A DNA stretch of 64,000 nucleotides from Zhengella sedimenti (GCF_046506625.1 NZ_JBKFFP010000003.1:124001-188000); one strand, 5' to 3'. Shown: positions 9,604-18,650, counted from the stretch's first letter. Translations and numbers: made by a program. The notes: generated by a model from the letters alone, not told the origin.

Positions 9604-10278
9604 ATGAACGACAAGGTGGCACTGGTCCGGGGGGTCATCTGGGCCTCGGACCTGACCGAAGGCGAACTCGAACGCGCCGCGCAGGGAATCACCGAACGCA
9701 CCTACGCCAGGGGTGCCTATGTCTGTCACCGCGGCGACCAGCTTTCCCACTGGGGCGGCATTCTCGAAGGGCTCATCAAGATGAGCACGATCGGGCGGTC
9801 GGGCAAGGCGGTCACGTTTGCCGGACTCGGCAACGGGGCCTGGTTCGGCGAAGGCTCGGTCATCAAGAACGAGCCGCGAAAGTATGACCTGGTGGCGCTG
9901 CGCGAGACCCGCCTGGCACTGATGAACCGGCAGACCTTCATGTGGCTCTATGAAAATTCCGTCGGATTCAATCACTACCTGCTGCGCCAGATCAACGAGC
10001 GGCTGAGCCAGTTCATCGCAACCGTCGAACATGACAGGATCCTCGATTCCAAGGCGCGCGTGGCACGCAACCTGTCCTGGCTGTTCAATCCCGTGCTCTA
10101 TCCCGGCGTCGTCAGGACCGTCGAGATCACGCAGGATGAACTCGCCCTCCTGACCGGCGTGTCCCGCGCGGTCACCAATCGCAGCCTCGGCGAATTGCAG
10201 GACGAGGGCCTGCTGACCGTGGAGCACGGCAGGATCACGGTTCACGATGTCCGGGGACTGATGCACTACGGCGACTAA
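9604..10278 (+). CDS. Crp/Fnr-family transcriptional regulator
   Basis: 224 residues: an N-terminal cyclic-nucleotide-binding-type beta barrel (about 20-125) containing GRSGKAVTFAGLGNGAWFGEGS, a long dimer helix, and a C-terminal winged helix (about 160-215) with ITQDELALLTGVSRAVTNRSLGEL. There is no N-terminal cysteine cluster, so it is not an oxygen-sensing FNR. Its recognition helix (SRAVTNR) lacks the E-x-x-S-R residues of FNR, so a different DNA site is expected. The start is uncertain: ATG 9604 gives a family-sized protein but its Shine-Dalgarno is poor; an in-frame start 90 bases upstream is possible. It follows the FeeM-like gene on the same strand, which suggests but does not prove a functional link. 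Confidence 0.88.
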   Translation: MNDKVALVRGVIWASDLTEGELERAAQGITERTYARGAYVCHRGDQLSHWGGILEGLIKMSTIGRSGKAVTFAGLGNGAWFGEGSVIKNEPRKYDLVALRETRLALMNRQTFMWLYENSVGFNHYLLRQINERLSQFIATVEHDRILDSKARVARNLSWLFNPVLYPGVVRTVEITQDELALLTGVSRAVTNRSLGELQDEGLLTVEHGRITVHDVRGLMHYGD

Positions 10279-10531
10279 CCTGCCTCAAGGCGACCGGACG
10301 CTAGAACCCGCTCGCCGACACCGGGCATGATTCGCACTCGCCAGCGCCGCACGCTTTGCGGCCTGTAAAGCATCACTACGACCTTTGTCTGTCAACCGGA
10401 AAGTTGCCAGCGGGCTGTTTTCGTGAAATTTTCAGCGGCACATAAAAAGTCCTGTCCGGAAAGGACGGGCGACCACGGGAGAAACACTGCCTTTCTTGCA
10501 AGAGGGGCAGATCGGCAAGGAGGAGGCCGCT

Positions 10532-12511
10532 TTGACGCAGCATCACGCGTCTTTGGACACGTTTCCCAAATACCTGCTTCTCAACGCGAAGCGGTTCGCA
10601 AACCGTCCTGCCATGCGTCACAAGGACCTGGGCATCTGGCAAAGCTGGACCTGGGCGGAGCAACTCGACGAGGTGCGCGCGCTGGCGCTCGGCCTTCAGG
10701 CCATGGGCGTGGTGGCGGGAGACAAGATCGCCATCGTCGGCTCCAACCGGCCGCGCCTTTACTGGTCGTTTGCGGCGGCCCAATCGCTGCAGGCCGTGCC
10801 CGTGCCCGTCTATGCCGATGCCGTGGCGGAGGAAATGGCCTATGTGCTGGACCATGCCGGTGTGCGCTTCGCCGTCGTGCAGGACCAGGAACAGGTCGAC
10901 AAGATCCTCTCCTTCCGCGAGAAGATCCCGATGCTCGAACAGGTCGTCTATGACGAACCGCGGGGCCTGCGGGACTACGACCACGACCACATGCATGCCT
11001 TCGAGGCCGTGCAGACGCTCGGACGGTCGCGGCTGAAGGAGGATCCCTCGCTGGGCAAGGCGTGGGAGGAGGGCATCAATGGCGCCTCCGGAGAGGATCT
11101 GTCCATCATCCTCTACACGTCGGGCACGACCGGACGCTCCAAGGGCGTGATGCTCAAGGCCGTCTCGGCGGTCAGGGCGGCGCAGGACACGGTGGCCTTC
11201 GACAGGCTCTCCGAGCGTGACGAGGTGCTGGCCTACCTGCCGCTGGCATGGGTCGGCGACCACTATCTCAATTATGCGCAGGGCTATGTTTCCGGCTTCT
11301 GCATGGCCTGCCCGGAAAGCCCGGAAACGGTTCCGCAGGACCTCAAGGAAATCGGACCGAGCTTCTACTTCGCGCCGCCGCGCGTGTTCGAGGGGCTGCT
11401 GACTTCGGTGATGATCCGCATGGAGGATGCCGGAGCGCTCAAGCGGCGGCTGTTCCATTACTTCATCGACGTCGCCAAGGCGTATGGCGAGGACCTGCTG
11501 GAGGGGCGGCCGGTTCCGTTCTCCGGCAAGCTCAAATACTGGCTGGGCAACCTGCTCGTCTACGGGCCGCTCAAGAACACGCTCGGATTTTCCAACATCC
11601 GCGTGGCCTATACCGCCGGCGAGGCGATCGGTCCGGACCTGTTCTCCTTCTTCCGTTCGCTCGGCATCAACCTGAAGCAGCTTTACGGGCAGACCGAGGC
11701 CTTCCTCTATGTCACCTGCCAGAAGGATGCGGATGTGCGCGCCGACGCGGTCGGACCCGCGGCGCCGAATGTCGATATCCGGATTGCCGAGGATGGCGAA
11801 GTGCAGTTCCGTTCGCCGGGCATGTTCTCGGGCTATTTCAAGGAAGAGGAAAAGACGGCGGAGACGCTGACCGAGGACGGCTACGTCAAGACCGGCGATG
11901 CCGGGTTCTTCGACAAGGACGGACAGCTCAAGATCATCGACCGCGCCAAGGATGTCGGCCGGCTGACGACCGGCGCGCTGTTCGCGCCGAAGTTCATCGA
12001 GAACTCGCTCAAGTTCTTCCCCAACATCAAGGAAGCGGTCGCCTTCGGGCACGGGCGCGACAAGGTGGGCGTGTTCCTGAACATTGACCTGACGGCGGTC
12101 GGCAACTGGGCGGAGCGCAACAACATCTCCTACGCCTCCTACCAGGAACTGGCAGGCCACCCCAAGGTCTACGAGATGATGGCCGAGCATGTGGCGGAAA
12201 CCAACCGCAAGCTGGCCGAGGTCGAGATGATGGCCGGCGCCCAGATCAGCCGCTTCCTCGTGCTGCACAAGGAACTGGACGCCGACGACGGCGAACTGAC
12301 GCGCACGCAGAAGGTGCGCCGTTCCTTCATCGCCGAGCGCTACGGAGAACTCATCGAGGCGCTCTATGACGGCTCGACGGAGAAATATGTCGAGACGGAA
12401 GTGACCTACGAGGACGGGCGCAAGGGCAAGATCCGCGCGACGGTCCAGATCCGCGACGCGAAGACCTTTCCCGTGAACGCGGCACAGACGCACAAGGAGG
12501 CAGCGGAATGA
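10532..12511 (+). CDS. Long-chain fatty-acid-type AMP-forming acyl-CoA ligase, first in liv operon 1
   Basis: Activates a carboxylic acid to its CoA thioester via an acyl-adenylate. 659 residues. The AMP-binding motif YTSGTTGRSKGVML begins near residue 195, YGQTEAF lies near 387, and TGDAGFFDKDGQLKIIDRAKD near 450. The protein is the FadD15-like type commonly encoded with Liv-type ABC transporters. I chose a TTG start at 10532 because AAGGAGGAGG sits about seven bases upstream; the earlier in-frame TTG has no such signal. It overlaps livG by ATGA. Role inferred: trapping the imported acid as CoA ester. The natural substrate cannot be told from sequence. Confidence 0.92.
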   Translation: MTQHHASLDTFPKYLLLNAKRFANRPAMRHKDLGIWQSWTWAEQLDEVRALALGLQAMGVVAGDKIAIVGSNRPRLYWSFAAAQSLQAVPVPVYADAVAEEMAYVLDHAGVRFAVVQDQEQVDKILSFREKIPMLEQVVYDEPRGLRDYDHDHMHAFEAVQTLGRSRLKEDPSLGKAWEEGINGASGEDLSIILYTSGTTGRSKGVMLKAVSAVRAAQDTVAFDRLSERDEVLAYLPLAWVGDHYLNYAQGYVSGFCMACPESPETVPQDLKEIGPSFYFAPPRVFEGLLTSVMIRMEDAGALKRRLFHYFIDVAKAYGEDLLEGRPVPFSGKLKYWLGNLLVYGPLKNTLGFSNIRVAYTAGEAIGPDLFSFFRSLGINLKQLYGQTEAFLYVTCQKDADVRADAVGPAAPNVDIRIAEDGEVQFRSPGMFSGYFKEEEKTAETLTEDGYVKTGDAGFFDKDGQLKIIDRAKDVGRLTTGALFAPKFIENSLKFFPNIKEAVAFGHGRDKVGVFLNIDLTAVGNWAERNNISYASYQELAGHPKVYEMMAEHVAETNRKLAEVEMMAGAQISRFLVLHKELDADDGELTRTQKVRRSFIAERYGELIEALYDGSTEKYVETEVTYEDGRKGKIRATVQIRDAKTFPVNAAQTHKEAAE

Positions 12512-13359
12512 ACGCACCGCTGAAAACCGCCGACCTGAGGGCTTCGGAACGGTTCCGCATGACCGCCCACCAGGACGGCATCGCCAAGGGCGAGGTGCTG
12601 CTCGAAGTGGAAAACGTGTCGCTGTCCTTCGGCGGCGTGAAGGCGATCACCAACATTTCCTTCGACATCCGCAAGGGCGAGATCCGCGCGATCATCGGCC
12701 CGAACGGTGCTGGCAAGACCTCGATGCTCAACGTCATCAACGGCTTCTACCATCCGCAGGAAGGCACGATCACCTATCGCGGACAGAAACGCTCGCAGAT
12801 GCGTTCCACCGAAGCCGCGCGCCAGGGCATCTCGCGAACGTTCCAGAACATCGCGCTGTTCAAGGGCATGTCGACGCTCGACAACATCATGACCGGGCGG
12901 ATCACCCTGCAGAAACGCAACATCTTCTGGCAGGCGCTGTGGCACGGGCCGGCGATGAAGGAGGATCTGGAGCATCGCGAGGCGGTGGAGCACATCATCG
13001 ACTTCCTGGAGATCCAGCATATCCGCAAGACGCCGGTCGGCCGTCTCCCCTACGGCCTGCAGAAGCGGGTGGAACTGGGCCGCGCCCTGGCGGCCGAGCC
13101 CGCGCTGCTGCTGCTGGACGAGCCCATGGCGGGCATGAACCTGGAGGAGAAGGAGGACATGAGCCGCTTCATCCTCGACGTGAACGACCAGTTCGGCACC
13201 ACGATCGCGCTCATCGAGCACGACATGGGCGTCGTCATGGACATTTCCGACCGGGTCGTGGTGCTGGACTACGGCCGCAAGATCGGTGACGGTGCGCCCG
13301 ACGAGGTTTCCAGGAACCAGGATGTCATCGACGCCTATCTCGGCGTTTCGCACGACTGA
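12508..13359 (+). CDS. livG: Liv-type ABC transporter ATP-binding protein (LivG), system 1
   Basis: One of two cytoplasmic ATPases driving a branched-chain-amino-acid-family (HAAT) ABC importer. 283 residues; Walker A GPNGAGKTS near residue 65, degenerate signature LPYGLQKRVELGRAL near 176, Walker B LLLLDEPMAGM and switch histidine IEHDMG. It has the extended C-terminal segment typical of LivG, ending ISDRVVVLDYGRKI...VIDAYLGVSHD. About 30 extra N-terminal residues precede the core. It overlaps the ligase gene by four bases and is 14 bases from livH. Confidence 0.94.
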   Translation: MNAPLKTADLRASERFRMTAHQDGIAKGEVLLEVENVSLSFGGVKAITNISFDIRKGEIRAIIGPNGAGKTSMLNVINGFYHPQEGTITYRGQKRSQMRSTEAARQGISRTFQNIALFKGMSTLDNIMTGRITLQKRNIFWQALWHGPAMKEDLEHREAVEHIIDFLEIQHIRKTPVGRLPYGLQKRVELGRALAAEPALLLLDEPMAGMNLEEKEDMSRFILDVNDQFGTTIALIEHDMGVVMDISDRVVVLDYGRKIGDGAPDEVSRNQDVIDAYLGVSHD

Positions 13360-13373
13360 GGCGGGGGAGAACC

Positions 13374-14375
13374 ATGTCACCAGAATTTCTCTACTTCATC
13401 GAAACGGTGCTCAACGGCCTGATGGCCGGCGTGATGTATTCGCTCGTCGCGCTCGGCTTCGTGCTGATCTTCAAGGCCTCCGGCATCTTCAACTTCGCCC
13501 AGGGCGTCATGGCGCTGTTCGCGGCGCTGACACTGGTCGGCCTGCAGACCGGGCAGGTGCCGTTCGCCCATCTCATCAACGCCATCTTCGGCACCGAACT
13601 GCACCATTTCGGCTGGGAACTGCCGGCTGTCGTCGCCATTGCCGGAACGCTCGTCGTCATGGTGGCCTTCGCCTGGCTCTTCGAGAAGCTCGTGCTCAAG
13701 CATCTCGTCAACCAGGAGCCGATCATCCTGTTCATGGCGACCATCGGGCTTGCCTACTTCCTGGAAGGTTTCGGCGACCTGATGTGGGGCTCGGACGTCA
13801 AGACGCTGGATGTCGGCATCCCGTCGGGCGGGTCCTTCTGGTGGGAGGACGTGACGCGCGAATGGGCAACCGAGGGCTCCGACTATTTCGGCATGTATAT
13901 CGACGTGCTCGATGTCTATGCCGCCGTGATCGCCGTCATCCTCGTGGTCGCGCTGACCTTGTTCTCACAATACACGCGAACGGGCCGCGCGCTTCGCGCG
14001 GTGGCCGACGACCATCAGGCAGCGCAGTCGGTGGGCATCTCGCTGCGCAGCATCTGGGTCATCGTCTGGTCGATCGCGGGCTTCGTGGCCCTGGTCGCCG
14101 GCATCATGTGGGGCTCGAAATCGGGCGTGCAGTTCTCGCTGTCGCTCATCGCGCTCAAGGCGCTGCCGGTGCTCATCCTGGGCGGCTTCACCTCCATCCC
14201 GGGCGCCATCGTCGGCGGGCTGATCATCGGCGTCGGCGAGAAGCTGGCCGAACTCTACATCGGACCGCTCGTCGGCGGGGCGATCGAGAACTGGTTCGCC
14301 TATGTGGTGGCGCTGGTGTTCCTGCTGTTCCGTCCGCAGGGGCTGTTCGGCGAAAAGATCATCGAGAGGGTGTGA
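13374..14375 (+). CDS. livH: Liv-type ABC transporter permease (LivH), system 1
   Basis: Membrane permease of the HAAT-family importer, 333 residues with about eight hydrophobic helices. Seen: the LivH N-terminal pattern LNGLMAGVMYSLVALGFVLIFKASGIFNFAQG, TGRALRAVADDHQAAQSVGI as the cytoplasmic coupling loop, and ALKALPVLILGGFTSIPGAIVGG near the C-terminus. It carries a longer loop around residues 140-170 than system 2 LivH. Its start follows GGGGGAG, and the gap to livM is six bases. Confidence 0.94.
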   Translation: MSPEFLYFIETVLNGLMAGVMYSLVALGFVLIFKASGIFNFAQGVMALFAALTLVGLQTGQVPFAHLINAIFGTELHHFGWELPAVVAIAGTLVVMVAFAWLFEKLVLKHLVNQEPIILFMATIGLAYFLEGFGDLMWGSDVKTLDVGIPSGGSFWWEDVTREWATEGSDYFGMYIDVLDVYAAVIAVILVVALTLFSQYTRTGRALRAVADDHQAAQSVGISLRSIWVIVWSIAGFVALVAGIMWGSKSGVQFSLSLIALKALPVLILGGFTSIPGAIVGGLIIGVGEKLAELYIGPLVGGAIENWFAYVVALVFLLFRPQGLFGEKIIERV

Positions 14376-14381
14376 CGAACA

Positions 14382-15476
14382 ATGCTTTACCGTGAAGCCG
14401 GCGATTTCAAGTCGACCTACGCCGCCGACCAGCAGACCTTCCCGATCAAGTCGGAACGCGTGCTCTTCTGGGCGGCCATGGCCTTTGCCTTCATCGCCAT
14501 GCCGCTCCTGCTGGGCGCCTATCCGGAAGGCTCCACCTACTGGGTGAAGGCCATCCTGCTGCCATTCCTGGTGTGGTCGATGATCGCGCTGGGGCTCAAC
14601 ATCCTGACGGGCTATTGCGGCCAGGTGTCGCTTGGCACCGGCGGGTTCATGGCTGTGGGCGCCTTTGCCTGCTACAAGCTCATGACCGCCTTTCCGGACC
14701 TCAACATCATCATCTGCATCGTGCTGTCGGGCGCGGTGACGGCCGGGGTCGGCGTCCTGTTCGGCCTGCCGTCGCTGCGCATCAAGGGGTTCTACCTGGC
14801 GGTGGCGACACTGGCCGCACAGTTCTTCCTGGTGTGGATGTTCAACAAGTTCTCCTGGTTCTACAACTATTCGGCCTCGGGCCAGATCACGGCGCCGGAG
14901 CGCACCATCCTGGGCGTGGCGGTGACGGGGCCGAACTCGGCGCCCTGGGCGACCTACCTGCTGGCGCTGACGCTGCTGTTCATCTTTGCCTGGGTGGCGC
15001 GAAACCTGACGCGCGGGCGCATCGGGCGCTCCTGGATGGCCATGCGCGACATGGACATCGCCGCCGAGATCATGGGGGTCTCGCCGCTCAACGCCAAGCT
15101 CTCGGCCTTCGCCGTCTCGTCCTTCTACATCGGCATGGGGGGCGCGATGTTCTTCGCCGTCTATCTGGGTGCTGCGGAAGTGACGGAAGCCTTCGGCATC
15201 GACAAGTCCTTCGATGCGCTGTTCATGGTCATCATCGGCGGGCTGGGTTCCATTCTCGGCGCCTTCCTCGGAGCCGGCTTCATCGTGCTCTTCCCGATCT
15301 TCCTGACCGTGGTGATGCGCGACGGCCTTGGCTGGCCGACCGCCACCGTGGAGCATTTCCAGATCATGATCGTCGGCGGGCTGATCATCTTCCTGCTGAT
15401 CGTCGAGCCGCACGGCCTGGCGCAACTCTGGCGCCTGACCAAGGAGAAACTCAGGCTCTGGCCATTCCCCTATTAG
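14382..15476 (+). CDS. livM: Liv-type ABC transporter permease (LivM), system 1
   Basis: Second permease of the importer, 364 residues. The first 30 residues are a soluble tail. About nine membrane helices follow, with LivM landmarks YCGQVSLGTGGFMAVGAFACYKL and GRIGRSWMAMRDMDIAAEIMGV (coupling loop). GGLGSILGAFLGAGFIV lies near the end. The gene is followed by an intercistronic hairpin before livK. Confidence 0.94.
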   Translation: MLYREAGDFKSTYAADQQTFPIKSERVLFWAAMAFAFIAMPLLLGAYPEGSTYWVKAILLPFLVWSMIALGLNILTGYCGQVSLGTGGFMAVGAFACYKLMTAFPDLNIIICIVLSGAVTAGVGVLFGLPSLRIKGFYLAVATLAAQFFLVWMFNKFSWFYNYSASGQITAPERTILGVAVTGPNSAPWATYLLALTLLFIFAWVARNLTRGRIGRSWMAMRDMDIAAEIMGVSPLNAKLSAFAVSSFYIGMGGAMFFAVYLGAAEVTEAFGIDKSFDALFMVIIGGLGSILGAFLGAGFIVLFPIFLTVVMRDGLGWPTATVEHFQIMIVGGLIIFLLIVEPHGLAQLWRLTKEKLRLWPFPY

Positions 15477-15485
15477 GGGATAGAC

Positions 15486-15518
15486 TGCACGCAACCGGCC
15501 GCGCAGCGGCCGGGTGCA
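15486..15518 (+). promoter_or_regulatory. Intercistronic hairpin between livM and livK (system 1)
   Basis: CCGGCCGC-GCA-GCGGCCGG is a perfect eight-pair stem with a three-base loop, extended outside a four-base bulge by TGCAC/GTGCA. No T-run follows, so it is more likely a processing or 3'-end stabilising structure (or attenuator) than a complete terminator. Confidence 0.6.
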
Positions 15519-15554
15519 TCCCTTCGGATCGTCTCACAAATGGGAGGAACATTC

Positions 15555-16847
15555 ATGAGACTGAAGACAATACTTGCAACGGCGGCGATGGTGGCCGTCA
15601 TGGGAACGGCTCCGGCCATGGCCGAACTGGTGTTCCCGGCCCTGTCCTACCGGACCGGCCCCTATGCGCCGAACGGCATTCCCTTTGCCGACGGCTATGC
15701 CGACTACCTGACGCTCGTCAACGAGCGCGACGGTGGCGTCGAGGGCGAAAAGATCCGCATGATCGAGTGCGAGACCGGCTACAACACGGAAAAAGGCGTG
15801 GAGTGCTACGAGTCCACCAAGGGCGAAGGCGCGCTCATCTACCAGCCGCTGTCCACGGGCATCACCTACCAGCTGATCCCCAAGGCGACTGCCGACAATA
15901 TCCCGGTCCACTCCATGGGCTACGGGCGCACCTCGGCAGCCAATGGCGCGATCTTCCCCTACATTTTCAACTATCCGGCGACCTACTGGGATGGTGCCTC
16001 GATCATCATCAACCACATCCTTGCGGAGAACGGCGGCGACATCAACGGCAAGAAGATCGCGCTCGTCTACCACAATTCGGCCTATGGAAAGGAGCCGATC
16101 CGCACCCTGGAGGAACTCGGCAAGAAACACGGCTATACGCTGTCGCTCTACCCGGTCGACCATCCGGGCCAGGAGCAGAAGGCGACCTGGCTGCAGATCC
16201 GCCGCGACCGTCCCGACTACACGCTGATGTGGGGCTGGGGCGTGATGAACCAGGTGGCCATCCAGGAAGCCGTCAACATCCGTTACCCGATGGACCGCTT
16301 CATCGGCATCTGGTGGTCGGGTTCGGAAAATGACGTGCTGCCCGCCGGTCCGGGCGCCAATGGCTACAAGCACGTGACCTTCCACGGCGTCGACGCCAAC
16401 TACCCGGTCTTCGCCGACATCAAGAAGTATGTCACGGACGCCGGCAAGGCAGCCGGCGACGGCACCAATGTCGGCACCGCGCTTTACAACCGCGGCCTCT
16501 ATGCCGCCATGCTGGCCGTCGAGGCAGCGCGCACGGCGATGGGCATCCACAATACCAAGCAGATCAACGGCGAGATGATGCGTGACGGCATGGAGGCCCT
16601 GAAGCTCGACCAGGCGCGCATGACGGAACTCGGCCTGCCGGGCTTCGGTCCGGAGATCAATGTGAGCTGCGCCGACCATGGCGGCCCGGGCCTGGGCGCC
16701 ATCGCCCAGTGGGATGCAGAGGCCAAGACGTGGAAGCTGATCAGCGATTTCGGCCCGGCCGACCGGGAAGTCATCGACGCGCTGATCAAGGAAGACTCCG
16801 AGGCCTATGCCAAGGAGAACAACATCGAGCCGCGCAGCTGCGAGTGA
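15555..16847 (+). CDS. Liv-type periplasmic substrate-binding protein, system 1
   Basis: Solute receptor of the importer, 430 residues. Cleavable signal peptide: MRLKT followed by a hydrophobic run ending APAMA before ELVFPAL. The mature part is a type I periplasmic binding fold with DGYADYLTLVNERDGGVEGEKI, GEGALIYQPLSTGITYQLIPKA and an inter-lobe GGDINGKKIALVYHNSAYGKEP. ATG 15555 is chosen because GGGAGG lies seven bases upstream; an ATG at 15540 would contain that signal. It is about 45 residues longer than the binding protein of system 2. Strong hairpins flank the gene on both sides, consistent with separate dosage. The ligand is unknown; a carboxylate is plausible given the ligase. Confidence 0.9.
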   Translation: MRLKTILATAAMVAVMGTAPAMAELVFPALSYRTGPYAPNGIPFADGYADYLTLVNERDGGVEGEKIRMIECETGYNTEKGVECYESTKGEGALIYQPLSTGITYQLIPKATADNIPVHSMGYGRTSAANGAIFPYIFNYPATYWDGASIIINHILAENGGDINGKKIALVYHNSAYGKEPIRTLEELGKKHGYTLSLYPVDHPGQEQKATWLQIRRDRPDYTLMWGWGVMNQVAIQEAVNIRYPMDRFIGIWWSGSENDVLPAGPGANGYKHVTFHGVDANYPVFADIKKYVTDAGKAAGDGTNVGTALYNRGLYAAMLAVEAARTAMGIHNTKQINGEMMRDGMEALKLDQARMTELGLPGFGPEINVSCADHGGPGLGAIAQWDAEAKTWKLISDFGPADREVIDALIKEDSEAYAKENNIEPRSCE

Positions 16848-16864
16848 CGCGGACCTGACAACCA

Positions 16865-16895
16865 CTCCGGCGCGGGACCCGTGTCCGCGCCGGGG
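16865..16895 (+). promoter_or_regulatory. Hairpin directly downstream of livK (system 1)
   Basis: Perfect nine-pair stem CCGGCGCGG/CCGCGCCGG with a nine-base loop, plus two weaker outer pairs. It starts 18 bases after the binding-protein stop. No T-run follows, so it is probably an mRNA 3'-end protector. Confidence 0.55.
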
Positions 16896-16943
16896 ATCCG
16901 GAGCATGTCCTGACCCGCTCGGGTGCTCTGTCTCATTTTTCCT

Positions 16944-16987
16944 GCAATTCCGGACGCGGAACCGGTTCCCGGTTTCGCCGGAATTGC
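16944..16987 (+). promoter_or_regulatory. Second hairpin between livK and livF (system 1)
   Basis: GCAATTCC and GGAATTGC pair at the base. Above small bulges, GCGGAACCGG pairs with CCGGTTTCGC (one G-T pair) around a three-base TTC loop. It is a long structured element about 40 bases before livF. Confidence 0.55.
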
Positions 16988-17027
16988 CCTAGTGACGGCC
17001 GGGAGCCGGTGATCGGGAGGATTTCGC

Positions 17028-17861
17028 ATGGCGGAAGCGGCAAGGGCCACGAACACGGCCGAAACGCTCTTGCAGGTCAACAATATCGAGGTGATCTACA
17101 ATCACGTGATCCTCGTCCTGAAGGGCGTGTCGCTCTCGGTTCCCAAGGGCGGCATCACGGCCCTGCTCGGCGCCAACGGCGCCGGCAAGACGACAACGCT
17201 GAAAGCCATCTCCAACCTGCTGCATGGCGAGCGCGGCGAGGTGACGAAAGGATCCATCTCCTTCAACAACGAGGTGGTGCACAACCTGTCGCCGAACGAC
17301 CTTGTGCGCCGCGGCTGCATCCAGGTGATGGAGGGCCGCCATTGTTTCGGGCACCTGACGATCGAGGAAAACCTGCTGACGGGCGCCTTCACCCGCAAGG
17401 ACGGAAACGCCAATGTGAAGCGCGACCTGGAGATGGTCTATGACTATTTCCCGCGCTTGCGGGAGCGGCGGGGAAGCCAGGCGGGCTACACGTCGGGCGG
17501 CGAGCAGCAGATGTGCGCCATCGGGCGGGCGCTGATGAGCCGGCCGAGCATGATCCTTCTGGACGAGCCGTCGATGGGCCTGGCGCCGCAGCTTGTCGAG
17601 GAGATTTTCGAGATCGTGAAGAAGCTCAACGAGGAGGAGGGCGTGTCCTTCCTGCTGGCGGAGCAGAACACGAACGTCGCGCTGCGCTACGCCAAATACG
17701 GCTACATCCTGGAATCCGGCCGAATCGTGCTCGATGGCGAGGCCTCGGCCCTGCGCGAGAACGACGACGTCAAGGAATTCTATCTCGGCATTGGCGGCGA
17801 GGGGCGCCGCTCCTTCCGCGAGGTCAAGCACTACAAGCGGCGCAAGCGCTGGCTGGCCTGA
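17028..17861 (+). CDS. livF: Liv-type ABC transporter ATP-binding protein (LivF), system 1
   Basis: Second ATPase of the importer, 277 residues. Walker A GANGAGKTT near residue 50, signature SGGEQQMCAIGRALM near 158, Walker B MILLDEPSMGLAP and LAEQN switch. The LivF tail VKEFYLGIGG is followed by a basic end (YKRRKRW). Its start follows GGGAGG. It ends the ligase-livGHMKF cluster and is followed by a terminator. The 180-base gap from livK, filled with hairpins, sets it apart from the tightly packed front genes. Confidence 0.94.
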   Translation: MAEAARATNTAETLLQVNNIEVIYNHVILVLKGVSLSVPKGGITALLGANGAGKTTTLKAISNLLHGERGEVTKGSISFNNEVVHNLSPNDLVRRGCIQVMEGRHCFGHLTIEENLLTGAFTRKDGNANVKRDLEMVYDYFPRLRERRGSQAGYTSGGEQQMCAIGRALMSRPSMILLDEPSMGLAPQLVEEIFEIVKKLNEEEGVSFLLAEQNTNVALRYAKYGYILESGRIVLDGEASALRENDDVKEFYLGIGGEGRRSFREVKHYKRRKRWLA

Positions 17862-17888
17862 GGCTGGACCGTTTTTCAGAAAATCATC

Positions 17889-17915
17889 AAGGGGCTGCCA
17901 TCGGGCGGCCCTTTT
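17889..17915 (+). terminator. Rho-independent terminator of liv operon 1
   Basis: Eleven-pair stem AAGGGGCTGCC/GGCGGCCCTTT (two G-T pairs) around the loop ATCG, with a short T-run. It sits between the convergent livF and HAD genes. Confidence 0.75.
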
Positions 17916-17936
17916 CGTTGGCGGCCGGCCGATGCT

Positions 17937-18650
17937 TCAGCATCCGGCGCCGTTCCCGATCGCGTCGATGAGCGCGGGAAGATCGCCCAGATGCGCGATC
18001 TCGCGAAAGCGGGGGTGATCGACGGGCGCGGGCGCATGCTCCAGTTCCCAGGTCAGTTCATGGGGAACATGAACGGCCCAGCTTCCGGCCTCCAGGGCCG
18101 GGAGAATGTCCGATTTCAGCGAGTTGCCTACCATCAGCGCATTGCCGGCGCCGGTCCCGTGGCGGCGGAAAAGGTCGCGATAGGTCCGGCTTGTCTTTTC
18201 CGACACGATTTCCACGGCATCGAAGAAATCACCGAGGCCGGAGGCGGCGAGTTTCCGCTCCTGGTCGAACAGGTCGCCCTTCGTGATGAGCACGAGGCGA
18301 TGCTTTCCGGCAAGGGCCGTCAGCGCCGCGCGGGCATGGGGCAGCGGCTCGACAGGGTGTTCATGCATCTCCCGCGCCGCATCGAGAATCAGGCGGATCT
18401 CGGCGCCGGAAACCGAATTGTCCGTCACTTCCAGCGCCGTCTCGATCATGGAGAGCGTGAATCCCTTGATGCCGTATCCGTAGCGGGCAAGGTTTCTCCG
18501 CTCGGCCGCGAGCAGGCGCTCGGACAGGCGTTCGGGGGAAACATGATCCGCGAGGATGCCGGCAAAGCGTTCCTGGGTCAGCCGATAGAAACGTTCATTG
18601 TGCCACAAAGTGTCATCGGCATCGAAACCGATCGCGTCCAGGTGCGGCAT
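17937..18650 (-). CDS. HAD-superfamily hydrolase
   Basis: 237-residue haloacid-dehalogenase-type phosphohydrolase, cytoplasmic. Motif I is DADDTLW near residue 9 (nucleophile and acid/base aspartates), motif II LVLITKGD near 115, lysine K in SEKTSRTY and motif IV MVGNSLKSDI. The large helical cap between motifs I and II places it in the cap-type I group. ATG 18650 is preceded by GGAAGAGGTG; an upstream TTG would swallow that signal. The substrate is not predictable. It diverges from cox subunit IV. Confidence 0.88.
   Translation of the reverse strand: MPHLDAIGFDADDTLWHNERFYRLTQERFAGILADHVSPERLSERLLAAERRNLARYGYGIKGFTLSMIETALEVTDNSVSGAEIRLILDAAREMHEHPVEPLPHARAALTALAGKHRLVLITKGDLFDQERKLAASGLGDFFDAVEIVSEKTSRTYRDLFRRHGTGAGNALMVGNSLKSDILPALEAGSWAVHVPHELTWELEHAPAPVDHPRFREIAHLGDLPALIDAIGNGAGC

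Noticed and set aside
9604..10278. Considering this Crp/Fnr protein as a second oxygen sensor
   Set aside because: It has no N-terminal cysteine cluster and its recognition helix lacks the FNR E-x-x-S-R residues.
10376..12517. Minus-strand open frame of about 700 codons
   Set aside because: It is antisense to the first acyl-CoA ligase, with no recognisable motif.
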